Assembly: GCA_028718845.1 (NCBI GenBank)
Contig: JAQULA010000059.1
Span: 1 to 8,869 of the forward strand
Direction of reading: 5' to 3'
Length of the DNA stretch: 8,869 bases
DNA from: Candidatus Omnitrophota bacterium
GTDB taxonomy: Bacteria > Omnitrophota > Gorgyraeia > B26-G9
Made by a program: the position numbers and the translations under genes. The notes under the pieces are model-generated. The model was not told the origin of the DNA. It did not search any database and saw only the letters and a list, made by a program, of their open reading frames with translations. This document shows positions 6,012 through 8,869 of the stretch, piece after piece (positions within the stretch are counted from its first letter, which is position 1; each line of letters starts with the position of its first letter).

Positions 6012-7277
6012 TTAAGCGATCAGGTCTTTTACTAATTCCGGAGTAAACTGCTCGGTGAGCAGGGCATCTTTGAGATGCCGGACATCCGCCTGCTTCCGGA
6101 TCAGCTGCGAAAATAAATCGCTCCTGGTATCGCCGCCGATGCCGACAAACCCGACGATCTTTGAATCCCGCAGAATAACTTTTTTATACGATTGGCGCTG
6201 CGCGTCGACCCGCAGCAGCTCTTCTTTGCCGTCTCCGGGAACGACACAACTCATTCCCATTGCCACCACCGGCATATCGAACAGTTCGACCGTTTCCATA
6301 AACAGCATTGCCTCATAAGCGATCATCTGGTCCGGCTTATTTTCCAACAAAGCCGCGGCATTATTACCGGCCGCCGCGCCCTGTCTGACCGCATTCATCC
6401 ACGAATTGGGAGTATCATACCACGGCTCCCCGGCTCCGGAGCGCTGGACGACATCCCCCGCGGTCAGGATATTCGCTACCGAGGTCCGCATATATTGATC
6501 CGTCGGGATACCGGTTTCCCCGTCCAATCCGGTTTCCTCGAGAAAGCGGGTGTTGGCGGCAAAATCCCGGTCAACGATAAGCATTCCGCAGCCGATCACT
6601 TTGCCCGCGGCAAGTTTGATCGCCTTCACGTCGCTGTCGCCGAAAACATCGGAAATTTCCTGCCCGGTAATCACCTCCACACCCAGTTCCGGCAAGCGGC
6701 CGGCAAAAAAATCCGCCGCCTGCGCGTCCAACAGGTTCGGCAGAATCCGTTCGGATTCGGTGATGATCTTCACTTCCAGTTTCTTCCGGGTTAATGCGTG
6801 CGCCGCTTTCAATGCCCCCAACCCGCTGCCCCATACACATGCCGTATGCGATATCGGGATCAACTCCATCAGATCCTTTACCGCGGACATCGAACGGAAC
6901 CCCATGACCCCGTGTTTATTCGCCCCTTTTAATTCTTTCGGCAGCCGCATAGCGGCACCGCTGGCAATAATCAGCGCGTCGTAACCGATTTTGGTTTTAT
7001 CCGTCAGGGTTACCTGATTTCTACCCGGAGTCACTCTCTCCACTTTTTTATTCGCCAGGAAATTTATCTTGGCGGTTTCATAAAATTCTTTTTTACGATA
7101 GAAAATTTCCGGCTCCCGGATCTTTCCTCCGAGCACATCCGCGATCATAAAACGGTTATACGCCGGATAACCCTCTTCGGAGATAATCGTTATGCGCACG
7201 GCGTCATTGTTTTTTCTGACCGCCTCGGCCGCGGCGATTCCCGCGGCGGAATTTCCGATGATAACAATATGTTTCAT
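6012..7277 (-). CDS. FAD-dependent NAD(P)H oxidoreductase (NADH:rubredoxin reductase / nitrite reductase-like), partner unknown
   Basis: A 421-residue two-dinucleotide-fold flavoprotein. The FAD-binding N-terminus reads IIGNSAAGIAAAEA (6-19), a degenerate GxGxxG typical of the NirB/rubredoxin-reductase branch. It continues with IIASG (103-107), the NAD(P) motif VWGSGLGALKAA (148-159) and the second FAD motif ILTAGDVVQ (270-278). A C-terminal domain of about 100 residues (about 320-421) resembles the rubredoxin-reductase/NirB end domain. I see no CxxC pair and no cysteine in the position used by CoA-disulfide reductases (PAYNRF, 38-43). Thiol-disulfide chemistry is therefore unlikely, and electron transfer to a protein partner is more likely. 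The start codon overlaps the folD stop by 4 bp (ATGA), implying translational coupling. The place in the gene order, between methylene-THF formation and methionine synthase, suggests it supplies electrons for methylene-THF reduction or for MetH reactivation; this is inference. Confidence 0.85.
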   Translation of the reverse strand: MKHIVIIGNSAAGIAAAEAVRKNNDAVRITIISEEGYPAYNRFMIADVLGGKIREPEIFYRKKEFYETAKINFLANKKVERVTPGRNQVTLTDKTKIGYDALIIASGAAMRLPKELKGANKHGVMGFRSMSAVKDLMELIPISHTACVWGSGLGALKAAHALTRKKLEVKIITESERILPNLLDAQAADFFAGRLPELGVEVITGQEISDVFGDSDVKAIKLAAGKVIGCGMLIVDRDFAANTRFLEETGLDGETGIPTDQYMRTSVANILTAGDVVQRSGAGEPWYDTPNSWMNAVRQGAAAGNNAAALLENKPDQMIAYEAMLFMETVELFDMPVVAMGMSCVVPGDGKEELLRVDAQRQSYKKVILRDSKIVGFVGIGGDTRSDLFSQLIRKQADVRHLKDALLTEQFTPELVKDLIA

Positions 7278-8143
7278 TGTTTCTCCTTACTGCATTGCAG
7301 CCGTGCCGCTTGCGCGACATTTCGCATGAGAATGGCAACCGTTACCGGGCCGACTCCGCCGGGTACCGGGGTTATAAACGCGGCCCGCTTGGCCGCGGCT
7401 TCGAACTCGACATCCCCGGCGACTTTGCCGCCGATGCAGGTGATCCCGACATCGACGACGATCGCGCCGGGCTTTATCCATTCGCCTTTGATCAAATTCG
7501 GCTTACCCACCGCCACCACCAGGATCTCGGCGCTCCGGACATGCTTTTCCAAATTGCCCGCCTGTGTCGTGCCGATATGGCACACCGTCACCGTGCTCAG
7601 TTTATCCAGCAGCATCAATGCCAGGGGTTTGCCGACGATACCGCTGTGGCCGACGATAACCGCCTCTTTACCGGAAAACGCTACGCCGGTCTGCTGGAGC
7701 AATTCCATCACCGCGCAGGCCGTACAGGGAGTAAATCCGGCATTCTTAAGGATAATCCGGCCCAGGTTTTCCGGATGGATGCCCTCCACATCTTTATGCG
7801 GAGCGATATTGGCTTGAATGCGCGCGGTATTCAAATGTACCGGCAGCGGCAGCTGCAGAATAATTCCGTTAATGGAAGCGTCGTTGTTCAAAGCATGGAT
7901 CTCCGCGATAACCTCTTCCTGCTTTACCATTTCCGGCAAGGTACGGACAATACATTCGATCCCCAATTTCGCGGCAATTTTTTTTTGAAATTCCACATAC
8001 AATGAGGCCTCTTTGGAATCCCCCACCTGCGCCACGCAGAAAACCGGCCCGCGGCCGTACCGCTTCTTCATCGCGGTGACCAGCGTTATAACCTCATCAT
8101 GGATCTTAGCGGCCAGGGGCGCCCCGGCTAATAACTGTCCCAT
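7274..8143 (-). CDS. folD: Methylene-THF dehydrogenase of the FolD family, cyclohydrolase site probably inactive
   Basis: Interconverts 5,10-methylene-THF and 5,10-methenyl-THF; most FolD proteins also hydrolyse methenyl-THF to 10-formyl-THF. The 289 residues match the family length. The folate domain has LYVEFQKK (48-55), GIILQLPLP (93-101, conserved Gln97) and KDVEGIHPENLG (117-128). The nucleotide domain has VIVGHSGIVGKPLA (162-175), the stretch CHIGTTQAG (188-196), VAVGKP (210-215) and TPVPGGVGPVT (258-268). With no gap between Tyr49 and Gly61, the catalytic lysine (Lys54 in E. coli, Lys56 in human) falls on Gln53 (codon CAA, 7987-7985). The aspartate of DVDG is Glu120. In human enzyme studies that lysine is needed for cyclohydrolase but not dehydrogenase activity, so this protein may be dehydrogenase-only, with FchA doing the hydrolysis. 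The ATG follows the fchA stop directly (TAAATG), and GAGAAGG lies upstream. Confidence 0.95.
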   Translation of the reverse strand: MGQLLAGAPLAAKIHDEVITLVTAMKKRYGRGPVFCVAQVGDSKEASLYVEFQKKIAAKLGIECIVRTLPEMVKQEEVIAEIHALNNDASINGIILQLPLPVHLNTARIQANIAPHKDVEGIHPENLGRIILKNAGFTPCTACAVMELLQQTGVAFSGKEAVIVGHSGIVGKPLALMLLDKLSTVTVCHIGTTQAGNLEKHVRSAEILVVAVGKPNLIKGEWIKPGAIVVDVGITCIGGKVAGDVEFEAAAKRAAFITPVPGGVGPVTVAILMRNVAQAARLQCSKEKQ

Positions 8144-8755
8144 TTATAATGCCTTCTCCACGCAGCTCAGAACTTTCTTCTTCCGCACGGCAATCGTTCC
8201 CGCCATTTTCCGCAGCGTTTTACATTTAGCATCGACAAATTTTTTATCTTTGACGTACTTGAGATTGATCCGGACATTTAAGGCCGCGGCGGCAAAAGCG
8301 CTTTCCAGCAGAAGCGCGCCGCAGCCGGCATCGGTGATCAAATTCACATTACCCTTTTTCGCCAATTCCTCGCATATTTTCATCGCTTTATCGCAGATAA
8401 CGCAGAGCTCGAACGGCACTTCCGCGGCCCTGACCAAATGCTTCTGCAGCAACTGGGCCCGCTGTTTATTTGCGGACGGCATCCGCAGCACTTTATTCAA
8501 GGTACCGTAAGCAACCACATCTTTGTCGACATACTGCAGACATTCTTTCCGTAAACGCTCACTCTCGATAAGTAACGATATGAATGTTTCGGCAACTGAA
8601 CTATACTGTGGATTGTCCACCGTGAACCGCGCCTGCATACTGCCCAAGGCCAAGGCTATCGCCGCAACCGCGGCTGAAGCGCTGCCGCCGCCGGGAACCG
8701 GCCGTTTCGCGGCAAGATCGTCGATAAATGTTTGCAAAGATTTTCGGTTATACAT
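8144..8755 (-). CDS. fchA: Methenyl-THF cyclohydrolase / formimino-THF cyclodeaminase family protein (FchA)
   Basis: A 203-residue all-helical cytoplasmic protein of the FTCD_C/FchA family (PF04961 type). Signatures are RPVPGGGSASAAVAAIALAL (18-37), the DKDVVAYGTL segment (77-86), LITDAGCGALLLESA (139-153) and NVRINL (160-165). Members either hydrolyse methenyl-THF to 10-formyl-THF (FchA of acetogenic and purine-fermenting anaerobes) or deaminate formimino-THF to methenyl-THF. No formiminotransferase domain is fused and no histidine-degradation gene is seen. The next gene is folD, so the cyclohydrolase role is favoured; formimino-THF chemistry from purine or glycine fermentation remains possible. 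It is the first gene of the operon, with a strong ribosome binding site (GAGGAGGG) about seven bases before the ATG and a near-consensus promoter just upstream. Its stop codon abuts the folD start. Confidence 0.9.
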   Translation of the reverse strand: MYNRKSLQTFIDDLAAKRPVPGGGSASAAVAAIALALGSMQARFTVDNPQYSSVAETFISLLIESERLRKECLQYVDKDVVAYGTLNKVLRMPSANKQRAQLLQKHLVRAAEVPFELCVICDKAMKICEELAKKGNVNLITDAGCGALLLESAFAAAALNVRINLKYVKDKKFVDAKCKTLRKMAGTIAVRKKKVLSCVEKAL

Positions 8756-8757
8756 TA

Positions 8758-8779
8758 TTTTTCCCTCCTCAGAAAAAAA
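8758..8779 (-). promoter_or_regulatory. Possible weak leader hairpin covering the fchA ribosome binding site
   Basis: In the predicted short leader, a pyrimidine tract (8779-8771) ends just before the purine-rich ribosome binding site. It can pair with 8766-8758 (nine pairs, two G-U, loop GAGG). This would partly hide the GAGGAGGG element. The stem is mostly A-U and weak, and it may simply reflect a U-rich spacer. No known riboswitch motif fits in the roughly 30-base leader. Confidence 0.25.
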
Positions 8780-8791
8780 AGAAACAATTGT

Positions 8792-8820
8792 ATTGTACTT
8801 GTTTTAGCATCCGGCGTCAA
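8792..8820 (-). promoter_or_regulatory. Predicted sigma70-type promoter of the fchA-folD-metH operon
   Basis: On the minus strand the -35 box TTGACG (8820-8815) and the -10 box TACAAT (8797-8792) are separated by exactly 17 bases, each box differing from consensus at one position. The transcript start should lie near 8785, giving a leader of about 30 bases before the fchA ATG at 8755. The strength of the match suggests steady expression of the six downstream genes. I see no clear operator palindrome apart from a short CAATTG at 8790-8785. Confidence 0.7.
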
Positions 8821-8869
8821 GCACCTTGGAAGAACAAAACTTACCCCCGGCACAGAATCTTTGTCGATA

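Noticed and set aside
6012..7277. CoA-disulfide reductase or thioredoxin-reductase-like enzyme
   Set aside because: The active-site cysteine expected after the first FAD strand is absent (PAYNRF) and there is no CxxC pair, which leaves an electron-transfer flavoprotein as the better call.
8144..8755. Histidine-degradation formimino-THF cyclodeaminase
   Set aside because: No formiminotransferase domain or other histidine-degradation gene is present, and the direct junction with folD favours the cyclohydrolase role, though this is not excluded.
8756..8791. SAM, cobalamin or THF riboswitch ahead of the methionine/folate operon
   Set aside because: The leader predicted from the promoter is only about 30 bases and mostly pyrimidines, too short for any of these riboswitches.
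1..8869. Mobile element, CRISPR array, tRNA or rRNA
   Set aside because: No transposase or integrase, no regularly spaced repeats, and no tRNA-like cloverleaf or rRNA signature was seen. The genes form an ordinary metabolic cluster.

Overview
The window is a gene-dense stretch of about 8.9 kb of roughly balanced base composition. Every supportable gene lies on the minus strand, so transcription runs from high to low coordinates. The content (a cobalamin-dependent methionine synthase split from its activation domain, a monofunctional-type methenyl-THF cyclohydrolase next to a FolD, and an NADH:rubredoxin/nitrite-reductase-like flavoprotein) suggests an anaerobic or facultative bacterium with folate- and B12-based one-carbon metabolism. 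The sequence alone does not fix the phylum.

Right-hand block (8820 down to 2625): a good sigma70-type promoter (TTGACG, 17-bp spacer, TACAAT) precedes six tightly packed genes. They are fchA (cyclodeaminase/cyclohydrolase family), folD, an FAD/NAD(P) oxidoreductase, a stand-alone methionine synthase activation-domain protein, metH (homocysteine, pterin, B12-cap and B12 domains, no activation domain) and a DUF1805 protein. Junctions are 0 bp, a 4-bp overlap, 38 bp, 4 bp and 12 bp, so this is very probably one operon. Read as a pathway, it takes C1 units from methenyl-THF through methylene-THF towards methyl-THF and methionine. The methylene-THF reductase (MetF) step is not encoded here; an unassigned flavoprotein sits at that place in the gene order.

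Intergenic 2405-2624: about 220 bp with no gene. It holds a panB promoter (TTGCCA, 17 bp, TATACT) and a long-range inverted repeat. I see no convincing intrinsic terminator for the upstream operon.

Left-hand block (2404 down to 1): panB (ketopantoate hydroxymethyltransferase), a five-helix membrane protein related to the pore part of MscS-like proteins, a 16-bp RNA hairpin, and panE (ketopantoate reductase), which runs off the left edge. PanB uses 5,10-methylene-THF, so the second block consumes an intermediate made by the first.

The most notable observation is in FolD. The lysine needed for cyclohydrolase activity is replaced by glutamine (residue 53), while a separate cyclohydrolase-family gene lies directly upstream. 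This suggests a division of labour between FchA and a dehydrogenase-only FolD. Bases 8821-8869 hold nothing I can identify.
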